This document shows, piece by piece, positions 40,186 through 48,582 of a stretch of 64,000 nt of DNA. Within the stretch, counting starts at the first letter, position 1. Every line of letters starts with the position of its first letter. The DNA is taken from NCBI GenBank assembly GCA_009785335.1, contig WQWM01000012.1, positions 1 to 64,000 on the forward strand. The letters run 5' to 3'. The stretch comes from Oscillospiraceae bacterium. GTDB lineage: Bacteria > Bacillota > Clostridia > Oscillospirales > Acutalibacteraceae. The notes under the pieces are model-generated. The model did not search any database. It worked only from the letters and a program-made list of their open reading frames with translations, and was not told the origin of the DNA. Made by a program: the position numbers and the translations under genes.

Positions 40186-41082
40186 ATGAATTTATTCACC
40201 GCACAAATCAACGGCTGGGATGACTGGGAAAATGTCTATCAGTCTGTATTGGCATTCGCGCCGCTGATTGAGCACGTTTTGCGCAAAGAGCAGTTGCCTG
40301 CCGCCGAAATAGAGCGGCTTACGCCTGGCACCAATGCCGTGTTTAAAGTGGGCGATGTTGTTATCAAAATTTTTGCCCCAGCCGAAAGTGGCATGGATCA
40401 AACGCTTGACCTGCAAACTGAGCTGTTCGCCGCCCGACATGCATATTCGCTGGGCGTGCGTGTACCCAAAGTGATTGCCAACGGCTTTGTGCACGATAAA
40501 TACGATTTTGCTTACATCATCACCGAATTTGTGCACGGCGTGGAACTTGCGCAAACGTTGAAAACCATGACAGCAGATGAGAAAATCAAAATCGGTCAAG
40601 CACTACGTTGCGCAACGAATAAAATGAATATTCCCTGTGCGTGCTTTAACGGTATTGATGTGATACACGACCGTAGTCGCGACTGGCGCTGGGAGGGTTT
40701 TTCCGCGCAATTCAAGGCCGAGCGGTTGGCGCATATCGCATTGCAAGATTTTGACCAGCGCGTGTTTGTGCATGGCGATTTGAACTTGGATAATGTATTG
40801 CTCAGCCCAAATGGCGAGCTTTGCGTCATCGACTTTGCCGATGCCGTGCTTGCGCCCGCGCTTTACGAACACGCACTGATGCCTTTCTCTTTCGAGTTTG
40901 ACCCAACGCTGCTGCGGGGCTATTTCGGCGATTATTCTAGCGGTGAATTTATTGATATGTGCCTCAATGGGCTATTGATACATGACTTCGGTGGTGACAT
41001 TGCCAAAGAACACTTCGGTGTGGTGGATAGCTTGGACATATTGCGCAAAGCGCTGGAACAAAAATTGCTGATTTCCGCATAA
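40186..41082 (+). CDS. Aminoglycoside phosphotransferase-fold kinase
   Basis: The 298-residue product starts at 40186 (GAGGTG upstream). Kinase features are LTPGTNAVFKVGDVVIKIF (nucleotide lobe with Lys), FVHGDLNLDNVLL (catalytic loop, Asp) and VIDFADAVLAP (Mg-binding Asp). APH-fold enzymes phosphorylate antibiotics, sugars or choline; resistance is not implied. It lies 8 bp after the PHP gene. Confidence 0.85.
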   Translation: MNLFTAQINGWDDWENVYQSVLAFAPLIEHVLRKEQLPAAEIERLTPGTNAVFKVGDVVIKIFAPAESGMDQTLDLQTELFAARHAYSLGVRVPKVIANGFVHDKYDFAYIITEFVHGVELAQTLKTMTADEKIKIGQALRCATNKMNIPCACFNGIDVIHDRSRDWRWEGFSAQFKAERLAHIALQDFDQRVFVHGDLNLDNVLLSPNGELCVIDFADAVLAPALYEHALMPFSFEFDPTLLRGYFGDYSSGEFIDMCLNGLLIHDFGGDIAKEHFGVVDSLDILRKALEQKLLISA

Positions 41083-41152
41083 CGGAAAAACAACACACAG
41101 GCGGCATAGCCAAGCCCCAGCTCTGCATACAAAAAGGGCAGGGGGTATGTTT

Positions 41153-41644
41153 ATGATTATTCGCTTAACGAAGGCCACACGGTTTTTGATTATCTGCGCG
41201 CTATTGCTGGTGACGGCGCTCATCGGCATTGGCACGCGCAGTGTTACGGTCAGTGCGCCATATACGCCGCGGGCGCAAGCAATGCCTGTGATTGTTTACC
41301 GCGCGATGGAGAGAGACTCTCCGGCGGCGATTTCGCTGCAACAGCTGGAGGATGACCTTGATTTTTTGCTAGACAACGACTTTGTTGTGCTGGGCGAACC
41401 CGACCTGGTGGCTGCGTTGCGGCGTCAGGCGACTTTGCCCGGGCATGCGGTGTTGCTGCTGTTTGATGACACGTGCAGGAAATTCACGCGCAGGGTGTTG
41501 CCGTTGCTGGAAGAACGAGAACTACCGTGGATTCCCGCAGAGAAGTCGGGTTTGCTCACCCGTGAGCTGCGTGCGGCGGGGCACTCCGTTGCGCGATATG
41601 AACGCACGCCAACGCTTACGCTGCAACAACAACTTGAAAATTGA
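41153..41644 (+). CDS. Truncated, probably inactive polysaccharide deacetylase-like protein
   Basis: The 163-residue product has a TM anchor (FLIICALLLVTALIGIG) then MPVIVYRAMERDSPAAISLQ and VLLLFDDTCRK, matching the first third of NodB-type deacetylases (MYHxI...TFDDG). The usual DDG is DDT and the catalytic His motif is absent, with the frame ending early before an R1 element. It may be a decayed gene. Confidence 0.65.
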   Translation: MIIRLTKATRFLIICALLLVTALIGIGTRSVTVSAPYTPRAQAMPVIVYRAMERDSPAAISLQQLEDDLDFLLDNDFVVLGEPDLVAALRRQATLPGHAVLLLFDDTCRKFTRRVLPLLEERELPWIPAEKSGLLTRELRAAGHSVARYERTPTLTLQQQLEN

Positions 41645-41648
41645 TCAC

Positions 41649-41681
41649 ACGCGGGCGGATTTTGCATCCGCCCCTACATTA
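41649..41681. repeat. Single R1 unit
   Basis: CGGGCGGATTTTGCATCCGC plus CCCTACATT, directly after the stop of the deacetylase-like gene. Confidence 0.75.
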
Positions 41682-41703
41682 ACATTGATGAAGGGACAAG
41701 CTC

Positions 41704-42438
41704 ATGAAAAAGATTATCGCATTGCTGCTGGCGTTGCTGTTGCTTGCAGGTTGTGCAAGCGTGGCAGAGCCTGCCGTGGCGGATGTGAATCCGCCCGAGG
41801 TGGAAGAAACAACCGAAACGACCACTACGACGGAATGGACACCTCTCCCCACTCAGCCGATTGACTTACCCACCAGTTTTCCAGATGCGCCAGAGGTGTA
41901 TTGGCCAATTTTGCGGTATTTACATATGTTTGCTGATGACCATGAGGGCAACATAATGTACGCGATGGATGCGCTTTGGTTTGCTGGCTTTGGATTTGCA
42001 ACTCGCGGAAATAATGGCTTTATGATTGCGGATATCAACGGTGATGGTATTGATGAGCTGATTGTGATGGGGCAATTTGAAGGTCAAGATCCGCACATGA
42101 TTGCATTGTTTACACAACATAACGGCGTTGCGGTGCGACTAGGTAGTTGGACACACCGAGCCAGCGCCGTGCTTACTGTAGACGGCATCATTTACGATCG
42201 TGCCTCAAATTCTTCGGAAAGTAGCGTTCACACTTCCGCAAAGCTTGAGCCAGGCGCGACACGACTTACAACATTATCGTTTCATGAGCATGATTTTATA
42301 GATGGTCAAAATGTGATGAGAACGTCACCAGACGGCGAATGGCAGCCATCTAGCGAGGAAGAGATACAAGCTCTTTGGCACAACTTGATCAACCCACCCA
42401 ACCCTATGCCTCTCACCTTCATCCCTATCGAACAATAA
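41704..42438 (+). CDS. Lipoprotein with EF-hand-like loop
   Basis: The 244-residue product has lipobox LLLLAGC, an R1-derived stretch (VADVNPPEV, DNA 41772-41800: GGCGGATGTGAATCCGCCCG), a Thr-rich linker and a domain containing IADINGDGIDELIV, a DxNxDGxxE calcium-loop/FG-GAP-like motif. The C-terminus NPPNPMPLTFIPIEQ recurs in the remnants at 1881-1930 and 48294-48573. It is followed 11 bp later by an aldolase gene. Confidence 0.8.
   Translation: MKKIIALLLALLLLAGCASVAEPAVADVNPPEVEETTETTTTTEWTPLPTQPIDLPTSFPDAPEVYWPILRYLHMFADDHEGNIMYAMDALWFAGFGFATRGNNGFMIADINGDGIDELIVMGQFEGQDPHMIALFTQHNGVAVRLGSWTHRASAVLTVDGIIYDRASNSSESSVHTSAKLEPGATRLTTLSFHEHDFIDGQNVMRTSPDGEWQPSSEEEIQALWHNLINPPNPMPLTFIPIEQ
41772..41800. 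repeat. R1-derived segment inside lipoprotein gene
   Basis: GTGGCGGATGTGAATCCGCC plus CGAGG is an R1 stem in the coding frame just after the lipobox. The paralogous pseudogene has a fuller R1 at the same place (48478-48507). Confidence 0.65.
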
Positions 42439-42449
42439 AGGAGCACACC

Positions 42450-43256
42450 ATGCTAGTTTCCCCACGCGACATCCTACTGCCTGCTTTTGAAGCGGGCAAA
42501 CTTGTGGGCGCATTCAACACTGGCAACCTAGAAATGACCCGCGGCATCATCCGCGCGGCCGAGCAGCTGGGCACGCCTATTCTGCTGCAAATTGCCGAGA
42601 AAAGATTGCCGCATTCGCCGCTGCATTTGATGGCACCCATGATGGTCGCCGCCGCACAACAGGCGAGCGTGCCTGTGGCCGTGCAGCTTGATCACGGCGA
42701 GTGCCCTGCCATCATTGAAGAGGCGGCCAACGCGGGTTTCACGGGCATCATGTTTGATGGCTCGCACTTGCCGCTGGAAGAAAACATCGCCCGCACACAA
42801 GCCGTGCGCGAGCGTTATGCTGATGTTTGGTTAGAGGGTGAAGTGGGCGTGCTCGGCGGCAGCGAGGGCGGCCCCGAAGCCGAGGCACTGCACACTTGCC
42901 CCGCGCAGGCTGAGCAATATGCCGCCAAAAGCGGCTGCGATTGTCTGGCGGTTTCGATTGGAAATGCGCATGGGTTGTATCACGGCGTGCCTAAGCTCAA
43001 CTTTGCTGTGCTTGAGGAGATTCGTCGCCGTCTGCCAAACATGCCACTGATTTTGCATGGCGGCACGGGGATTCCCGCGCATGATTTGCAGCGTGCGGCT
43101 GCGCTGGGCATTTGCAAGGTGAACATTGCAACGGCGAGTTTTGCGGCATTGCGCAAGGCTGCTGCGACTGCTGAAGGCGACTACTTTGCCATGAGCGAGG
43201 CCATGGTGCAGGCGGTGTGTGATAGCACGCGCGAGATTCTCTTGCAACTTTTTTGA
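42450..43256 (+). CDS. Class II fructose-bisphosphate/ketose-bisphosphate aldolase
   Basis: The 268-residue product starts at 42450 after AAAGGAG. Motifs are GAFNTGNLEM, VPVAVQLDHGE (zinc His and catalytic Asp), GFTGIMFDGSHLPLEEN, EGEVGVLGGSEGG, GNAHGLYHG and LHGGTGI, with KVNIATAS at the phosphate site. The length and the tagatose/fructose ambiguity mean it could be FbaA, GatY or IolJ; context does not decide. Confidence 0.92.
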   Translation: MLVSPRDILLPAFEAGKLVGAFNTGNLEMTRGIIRAAEQLGTPILLQIAEKRLPHSPLHLMAPMMVAAAQQASVPVAVQLDHGECPAIIEEAANAGFTGIMFDGSHLPLEENIARTQAVRERYADVWLEGEVGVLGGSEGGPEAEALHTCPAQAEQYAAKSGCDCLAVSIGNAHGLYHGVPKLNFAVLEEIRRRLPNMPLILHGGTGIPAHDLQRAAALGICKVNIATASFAALRKAAATAEGDYFAMSEAMVQAVCDSTREILLQLF

Positions 43257-43311
43257 CCCCTGCGGGGCGCAAGCCGCTTCGCTGCATCCTATCAAAGCCT
43301 CGTGAAATCTA

Positions 43312-43352
43312 AGTTCTTTTGGTTACTTTTTTTTCAAGAAAAGTAACGCAGC
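43312..43352. repeat. R4 hairpin between aldolase and maf
   Basis: GTTCTTTTGGTTACTTTTTT plus TTCAAGAAAAGTAACGC, convergent position, likely terminator. Confidence 0.6.
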
Positions 43353-43888
43353 TCTCGCACCACTTGCGCAATGGGCAGCCCCATCACGTTGTAGAAGTCA
43401 CCCACGATACCCTGCACCAGCACTGCCCCGCGGCCTTGAATACCATACGCGCCCGCTTTGTCCATTGGTTCGCCGGTGGCGACATAGCGGGTGATTTCGT
43501 CGTCGCTCAGCGCATAAAATTGCACTTGAGTTTGCTGCGCAAAGACAGTTTTATGCTCGCCGCGCTGCATGCACACGCCTGTGAAGACCGTGTGTTCGCG
43601 CCCGCTGAGCAGGTGCAGCATGCGCACGGCATCGGCTTCATCCACAGGTTTGCCGAGGATTTCGCCGTCAATGACCACAATGGTGTCGGCGGCAATCACG
43701 CATGCGTCGGGGTATAGCGCAGCCACGGCTTCGGCTTTTTGGCAGGCGAGCTCACGCGCGGCGTGCTCAGGTGTCCACGCTGGGTCAAGGGTTTCGTCGA
43801 TATCGGGCGCGTGCACGGTGAAGGCAATGCCAGCGGCGGCAAGCAGCTCGTGCCTGCGCGGTGAAGCAGAAGCTAAGATAATTTGCAT
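43334..43888 (-). CDS. maf: Maf-like nucleoside triphosphate pyrophosphatase
   Basis: The 184-residue product has LASASPRRHELL, VIAADTIVV and MDKAGAYGIQGRGAVLV, the Maf signature. Maf hydrolyses dTTP/UTP or modified nucleotides and is tied to septum control and DNA quality in Firmicutes. It ends inside an R4 hairpin. A promoter at 43948-43976 (TTGCAA-17-TACAAT) lies upstream, with an R1 unit (43910-43941) between. Confidence 0.94.
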   Translation of the reverse strand: MQIILASASPRRHELLAAAGIAFTVHAPDIDETLDPAWTPEHAARELACQKAEAVAALYPDACVIAADTIVVIDGEILGKPVDEADAVRMLHLLSGREHTVFTGVCMQRGEHKTVFAQQTQVQFYALSDDEITRYVATGEPMDKAGAYGIQGRGAVLVQGIVGDFYNVMGLPIAQVVRELRYFS

Positions 43889-43909
43889 GAAACTTTCCTT
43901 TCAACAGCA

Positions 43910-43976
43910 ACTGTAGGGGCGGATGTGAATTCGCCCGGACCATAAATATTGTACCATACTTTTTTTCATATTGCAA
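43910..43976 (-). promoter_or_regulatory. maf promoter with R1 in the leader
   Basis: Minus-strand TTGCAA (43971-43976), 17-bp spacer, TACAAT (43948-43953). The R1 unit CTGTAGGGGCGGATGTGAAT and onward lies between the predicted start site and the gene. Confidence 0.65.
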
Positions 43977-43999
43977 TCAAAAAAACCACATTTCCCCCC

Positions 44000-44028
44000 T
44001 TTACATTTGCGCACGCGTGGTGTATAAT
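44000..44028 (+). promoter_or_regulatory. Promoter of the RING/zinc-ribbon operon
   Basis: TTTACA (44000-44005), 17-bp spacer, TATAAT (44023-44028). Confidence 0.75.
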
Positions 44029-44060
44029 ATAAAGTGCATAATTATGTTGAAGGAGCTCTC

Positions 44061-45077
44061 ATGCGATATAATCACGAAATTTGCAGCAGCTGCGACACTG
44101 CGTTTGATGAACACAGCGACGTTGTGGTGTGCCCTGATTGCGGCACGCCAGTGCATCGTCATTGCTGGCAAAGCGCGGGCGCATGCCCCAATGCCCACAG
44201 CCACGGCAGCGAGTTTGTGTGGAAACCCACGCAGATTGTGCCCGTTGCAGCAGACGAAGAAGCACCCAAACCCCTGTGCGACCACTGCGGTGAATACACT
44301 GAACCGGGCATGCCATTTTGCCCCGGTTGCGGCGCAGAACAAGGGCAAGCGTCGCCGATAGAAATGTTCTCGCAAATGAGCCTGGAGCGCGAAAAGGCTT
44401 TTCTGCGCGACTTTCCTGTGCATTGGGTCAACGGCCGCCAATTGCGCGCGGGTGACGTTGTGGCCGGCCAACCGGTTGAGGAAATTTGCCTGCAGCTGCG
44501 CAGCACCCAACGCACCGCCGAGCGCTATTTGTCGCGTTTCGCACGCCAGCGTAAACTAAGCTGGAATTGGGCGGCGTTTTTTCTGGGCCCCTATTGGATG
44601 TTTTTTCGCAAGCTGTTCAAGCCTGCGTTGATTTTTGGCGCAGTGGCTTTGGCTATCGCATTTGTGATGTTGCCCATTCACGAGGGCATGCTGGGGATTC
44701 TTGAAAGCTATGGCACAACGAACCCGCCGCAAGCATGGTCGATGCTGTGGGGCATTGTGCGTGCGCACCAATGGCAGGCAATTGTTGCGGGCGGGCTTTG
44801 GTTAGGGGGGCGTCTTGTTGCGGCATTGCTGGGCGACCGCTTGCTGCAAGGCAAAATCATGGATAACATCGAAAAAGTTAAGCGTGAAGATGCTGTGCTT
44901 GGTTTGGGTGACCCGCCCTCCATCTCGGCTGGTGAAGGTGCCATGCGCAGGCTAAACCGCCACCAGTTGTTGGCGCGCATGGGCGGGGTATCGTTCTTTG
45001 CGCCGCTGCTGTATTTTTGGGCATTGCAATTGTTGCCCGGTGTGCTGCTGAATTTTGTTGGCATGTTTGTGCGTTAG
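44061..45077 (+). CDS. Prokaryotic RING finger and DUF2628 membrane protein
   Basis: The 338-residue product begins with a Prok-RING_1-type zinc finger (CSSCDTAF, CPDCGTPVHRHCW), then a zinc ribbon (CDHCGEY, FCPGCGAEQ) and a DUF2628-like membrane domain (WNWAAFFLGPYWMFFRKL) with three to four TM helices. The RING-like fold in bacteria has no proven ligase role. AAGGAG precedes ATG 44061. First of a five-gene operon ending in galU. Confidence 0.82.
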   Translation: MRYNHEICSSCDTAFDEHSDVVVCPDCGTPVHRHCWQSAGACPNAHSHGSEFVWKPTQIVPVAADEEAPKPLCDHCGEYTEPGMPFCPGCGAEQGQASPIEMFSQMSLEREKAFLRDFPVHWVNGRQLRAGDVVAGQPVEEICLQLRSTQRTAERYLSRFARQRKLSWNWAAFFLGPYWMFFRKLFKPALIFGAVALAIAFVMLPIHEGMLGILESYGTTNPPQAWSMLWGIVRAHQWQAIVAGGLWLGGRLVAALLGDRLLQGKIMDNIEKVKREDAVLGLGDPPSISAGEGAMRRLNRHQLLARMGGVSFFAPLLYFWALQLLPGVLLNFVGMFVR

Positions 45078-45107
45078 ACGCAACATGAATGTGAAGGAGA
45101 ACAACCC

Positions 45108-45878
45108 ATGCATAGCTGTCAATATTGTATGACTGCGCTGAAACCCCACGCAAAGTTTTGCGAAAACTGTGGCGCGAGCATCGCAGCCGAGCCTGTGCCT
45201 GCACCTGAAAATACGTATTACCAACCACAAGCCGCTCCCGCTTGGCAAGCGCCGCCGGTTCAACCGTCGCGCCCTGCGCACAAACGCGCATGGTTTTGGG
45301 TGCTGATTGCATTTGCTGCGCTAATAGTGTTGGTGCCTGTGGGGCGGTTTATTTATGGCTTTGGGCAAGGGTTTGCGCAAGGCTGGCGTGACGCAGTTGC
45401 CGAACACTCAGCGGATCGTTTGCCAAATTCTTGGGATGACTTTCATTTGCCTGAAGGTTGGGAGGATTGGTTGGATTTGTTCAACCAAGGCGATTATTTC
45501 TTGGCTGGCTATGACTTCTTTTTCGACCTTGAAGAATTTAGCACCATCAATCCAGATATCACCGGCGATGCTTCTCTCGCAGCTTCTGATTTATATGGCG
45601 TGTGGATCTGCGACCTTGATGAAAGCTGGCAGTATTTCTTCGCGGCTGAGGGCGTCGGCTTTCGCGGTGGCGGTGCAGGATTATTCACGGGAATGGTGGT
45701 GGAGTTCGAATGGGCATTGAACGATGGCATTTTATCCATCTGCGCCAATCTTGCCGAATGCGACAGCCTTGAAGCATGTGAATTGCCTGAATTTTGGGCT
45801 GTGCACATGGTTGACGATGTGATGACAATCACCAGCCAGCAAATCGAAAACCAACAGTTCAGCTATTTCAGACAATAA
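45108..45878 (+). CDS. Zinc-ribbon single-pass membrane protein
   Basis: The 256-residue product has an N-terminal zinc ribbon (CQYCMTALKPHAKFCENCG), a Pro-rich linker, one TM helix (AWFWVLIAFAALIVLVPVG) and a C-terminal domain with LYGVWICDLDESWQYFFAAE, suggestive of a lipocalin-like or DUF-type beta domain. Unknown function. It lies 30 bp after the RING gene and 11 bp before the next. Confidence 0.78.
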   Translation: MHSCQYCMTALKPHAKFCENCGASIAAEPVPAPENTYYQPQAAPAWQAPPVQPSRPAHKRAWFWVLIAFAALIVLVPVGRFIYGFGQGFAQGWRDAVAEHSADRLPNSWDDFHLPEGWEDWLDLFNQGDYFLAGYDFFFDLEEFSTINPDITGDASLAASDLYGVWICDLDESWQYFFAAEGVGFRGGGAGLFTGMVVEFEWALNDGILSICANLAECDSLEACELPEFWAVHMVDDVMTITSQQIENQQFSYFRQ

Positions 45879-45889
45879 GGAGAAATTTC

Positions 45890-46585
45890 ATGAGCATCCG
45901 TCCTGATGTGATGGCACTGGCACGGCAATACAAAGCCGGAACGTTTTTGTTTCGCGGCAGCATTCGCAATTTGTCCAATACCCTGCACCCGCACGAGCAA
46001 CCGCAGGTTGTGCTGGCGTGCACGCTCACGCCGAGCCTTGTGCACACCTTCAACGATGACGATGAGCGTGTTGGCGTGATTGCGCTCACCAACATGCGTG
46101 TGGTGCACGCCAGCAGTGAAGGTATCAGCAGCTTTGGTTTTGATGAAGTGCACTCGCTGCGCCTGGATAACACGGATGATTATGTGGTGCTGTTTGGCAC
46201 ACAAACGCACAACTGGCATGCGCTGTTTATGGGCGCGGTTGGCGGCAGTAGTGAGTATGCTGGTATTTTCCTGCGCTTGCTGCAGCAGGTTGCCACAGGC
46301 ACGCCGCCGGTGAATACCATGGCTACGCCTGCCGGTGCGCCACAAGTGCGTGTGACCTGCCAAAACTGTGGCGCGCATGAGCTGCTCTCACCTGGGCAAG
46401 CTGCCGTTTGTTTATATTGCAATGGTGTGCTGCAAGCACCTGCGCTGGAGCCTGCGGTTGCTCCCGTTATCGCACAGCCTGTTGTGCAAGAAGAGCAAAG
46501 CAGCTTTGGCGGCGGTTTCTTGGGTGGCTTGCTTGGCGGCGCGCTGGGGGAAATCATTGAGGCTGTGGTGGATGAGTTTATTTAA
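45890..46585 (+). CDS. PH-like domain protein with zinc ribbon (copy 1)
   Basis: The 231-residue product has an N-terminal PH/GRAM-like fold (VIALTNMRVVHASSEGISSF, FDEVHSLRL), a central zinc ribbon (TCQNCGAHELLSPGQAAVCLYCNG) shortened by its Pro-Gly-Gln turn, and a Gly-rich tail (FLGGLLGGALGEIIEAVV). It pairs with 46603-47106, whose C-terminal ribbon is nearly the same. The combination resembles proteins with bPH domains; the role is unknown. Confidence 0.75.
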   Translation: MSIRPDVMALARQYKAGTFLFRGSIRNLSNTLHPHEQPQVVLACTLTPSLVHTFNDDDERVGVIALTNMRVVHASSEGISSFGFDEVHSLRLDNTDDYVVLFGTQTHNWHALFMGAVGGSSEYAGIFLRLLQQVATGTPPVNTMATPAGAPQVRVTCQNCGAHELLSPGQAAVCLYCNGVLQAPALEPAVAPVIAQPVVQEEQSSFGGGFLGGLLGGALGEIIEAVVDEFI

Positions 46586-46602
46586 GGAAGGTAGGGAATG
46601 AC

Positions 46603-47106
46603 TTGAGCCGAACTCCCGATATGCAAGCACTTTCAAAGTTGCTGTTGCCCAACGAGACATTTCAACGTTTTGTGCATGATTCTCGTTGCCGCTTGGCTGC
46701 TACACACTTAACCACCCGAACCCTAATAGCTCAGCCATTTTTGGGGCATTTAGCGTTAACAGACCAAAGGCTCATTTTCTTTGACCGAAATCATCATCAA
46801 GCGTTCCCATTGCATGAAATCCATTCGGTGCATCGAAAAATCCAAGCAGTGTTTTTCAGCACACAAACGCAAAAAGTGCAGGCTTGGAGACCCAGTGGTA
46901 CAATAGGTTTAATTCGGACATTTGATTTTGCGTCTGCGCTTGAACAACTGCTCAACACAATCAGCGCGGCGAATCAACAACCCCCGTCAATCCCCTCGCA
47001 GCAGGTGCAAGGGGCTGTCAATTGCCCACGCTGTGGTGCAAATGTGCTCGTTACACCCGGGCAGCCCGGCAAATGCGAATACTGTAATGGTTTTGTGCAA
47101 ATTTAA
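46603..47106 (+). CDS. PH-like domain protein with zinc ribbon (copy 2)
   Basis: The 167-residue product starts at TTG (46603) or ATG 46621. PH-like strands (HLALTDQRLIFFDRNHHQAF, EIHSVHRKIQAVFFST) and a terminal ribbon (NCPRCGANVLVTPGQPGKC, CNGFVQ) match copy 1. It is a tandem paralogue within the operon, 17 bp after copy 1. Confidence 0.72.
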   Translation: MSRTPDMQALSKLLLPNETFQRFVHDSRCRLAATHLTTRTLIAQPFLGHLALTDQRLIFFDRNHHQAFPLHEIHSVHRKIQAVFFSTQTQKVQAWRPSGTIGLIRTFDFASALEQLLNTISAANQQPPSIPSQQVQGAVNCPRCGANVLVTPGQPGKCEYCNGFVQI

Positions 47107-47132
47107 TATTACATACAAAAAGGAGAACAAAC

Positions 47133-48014
47133 ATGAAAGTCAGAAAAGCCATCATCCCCGCAGCAGGCCTGGGCACCCGCGTGCTGCCCGCCAGCAAAGC
47201 CGTGCCCAAAGAAATGCTCAACATCGTGGACAAACCCGCCATCCAATACATCGTGGAGGAAGCTGTGGCCGCAGGCATTGAGGAGATTCTCATCATCACC
47301 AACCGCGGCAAAGGCGCCATTGAAGACCACTTTGACCATGCATTTGAGCTGGAAACCCAGCTGGCCAAACAGCCCAGCAAAGCGGGTATCCTCGAGCAAG
47401 TGATGAACGCCAGCACCATCCCCGCCAACATTTATTTCCTGCGCCAGAAGATAACCAAAGGCCTTGGCCATGCGATTTTGTGCGCAAAAAACTGGGTGGG
47501 CGACGAACCCTTCGCTGTGCTCTATGGCGACGACGTGATTTTGAACGACGACCCGGTGACCGCGCAACTTTGCCGTGTAGCGGAAGAATTCGGCCACGGT
47601 GTCATCGGCGTGAAAGAGGTTGACCGCAAAGACGTGCCTAAATATTGCAGCGTGGAAAACACCCCCGAGCGCGACAACATCATGCGCGTCACCTCCATCG
47701 TGGAGAAGCCAGAACCCGGCACCTTTGATTCTTGCTACAGCATTTTGGGCCGTGTGGTTCTTTCGCCCGAAATTTTCGCCATGCTGGAAGAAGGCGTGGC
47801 CAACACTCCCGCCGGCGAGGAATATTACCTCACCGACGCCATGAGTGATCTCGGTGCTGCCGGCAAGCTGATGGCCGTGGATTTCGTTGGCACGCGTTAT
47901 GACATGGGCAACAAGCTCGGCATTTTGCAAGCCAACTGCGAAGTCGCGCTCAATCACCCCGAAATCGGCGCAGATGCCCGTGAGATGATCAAGGCCCTCG
48001 CTGCCACGCTGTAG
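47133..48014 (+). CDS. galU: UTP-glucose-1-phosphate uridylyltransferase
   Basis: Makes UDP-glucose for glycolipids and wall polymers. The 293-residue product has KAIIPAAGLGTRVLPASKAVPKEM, ILIITNRGKGAIEDHFD, VLYGDDV and the KVxE-type IVEKPEPG. AAAGGAG precedes the ATG, 26 bp after the PH-like gene, so it is the last gene of the zinc-ribbon operon. An R4 hairpin terminates it (48027-48060). Confidence 0.95.
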   Translation: MKVRKAIIPAAGLGTRVLPASKAVPKEMLNIVDKPAIQYIVEEAVAAGIEEILIITNRGKGAIEDHFDHAFELETQLAKQPSKAGILEQVMNASTIPANIYFLRQKITKGLGHAILCAKNWVGDEPFAVLYGDDVILNDDPVTAQLCRVAEEFGHGVIGVKEVDRKDVPKYCSVENTPERDNIMRVTSIVEKPEPGTFDSCYSILGRVVLSPEIFAMLEEGVANTPAGEEYYLTDAMSDLGAAGKLMAVDFVGTRYDMGNKLGILQANCEVALNHPEIGADAREMIKALAATL

Positions 48015-48293
48015 GGCAGAGATCGTGTTCTTTTTTGAAAAAAAGAACCAAAAAACTTTAGCCGCTTCGCGCTGGGATTTTTATGGAACGATAATAGACC
48101 ACAGCGAAGCGACGAAAACCCTCTAGTCGAACAGAATAAAGCACCAGCATGGCATTGAAGCCCTCGCTGGTGCAGGCAACTTGTGCTCGTTTGGCTTCTT
48201 CCACAACCCCGCGTCAGCATGTAGGGGCGGCAATTATGCCGCCCGGGATTTTTAATGAGGGCTTCGGGCGGCGTAATCGAGGTCGCGGATATC
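48015..48293. repeat. R4, R3 and R1 repeats
   Basis: R4 at 48027-48075 (GTTCTTTTTTGAAAAAAAGA), R3 at about 48090-48112, and an R1 composite at 48219-48285 whose right unit is truncated (CGGGCGGCGTAATCGAGG). Confidence 0.65.
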
Positions 48294-48573
48294 TCACCCC
48301 AGCGGCACAAACTCAAACTGCATGGGGTTGGGCGGGTTGCGGTATTGCTGCGCATAACGTTCATATGCTACGCAAAACTCTTCCGCAGTGATATGCCTGC
48401 GGCACACCCGGCCACTCACGCGGGGCAGGCAGGGTTGTGGCGGCTTGCACCATTGTGGTTTCGATTGCCGCATCAACTTCGGGCGGATTTGCATCCGCCC
48501 CTACAGGCTCTGCCACACTCGCACAACCCGCAAGAAATACCAATACCAGCAACAACGCGATAATCTTTTTCAT
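48294..48573 (-). pseudogene. Frameshifted lipoprotein pseudogene
   Basis: A first frame gives lipobox VFLAGC and the R1-derived PVGADANPPEV, then stops at 48361. A second frame restores EEFCVAYERYAQQYRNPPNP and ends QFEFVPLG at 48294. The start and end match the intact lipoprotein 41704-42438, but the middle is missing and the frame shifts near 48420. It sits 10 bp downstream of a chrA half gene. Confidence 0.75.
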
Positions 48574-48582
48574 GGTAATATC

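Noticed and set aside
44034-44060. Upstream ATG for the RING protein (adding MHNYVEGAL)
   Set aside because: Too close to the -10 (44023-44028) and without SD; ATG 44061 follows AAGGAG.
1788-48285. R1 and R2 repeats as a CRISPR array
   Set aside because: The repeats are dispersed singly or in inverted pairs with no regular spacers, and no cas genes are present.
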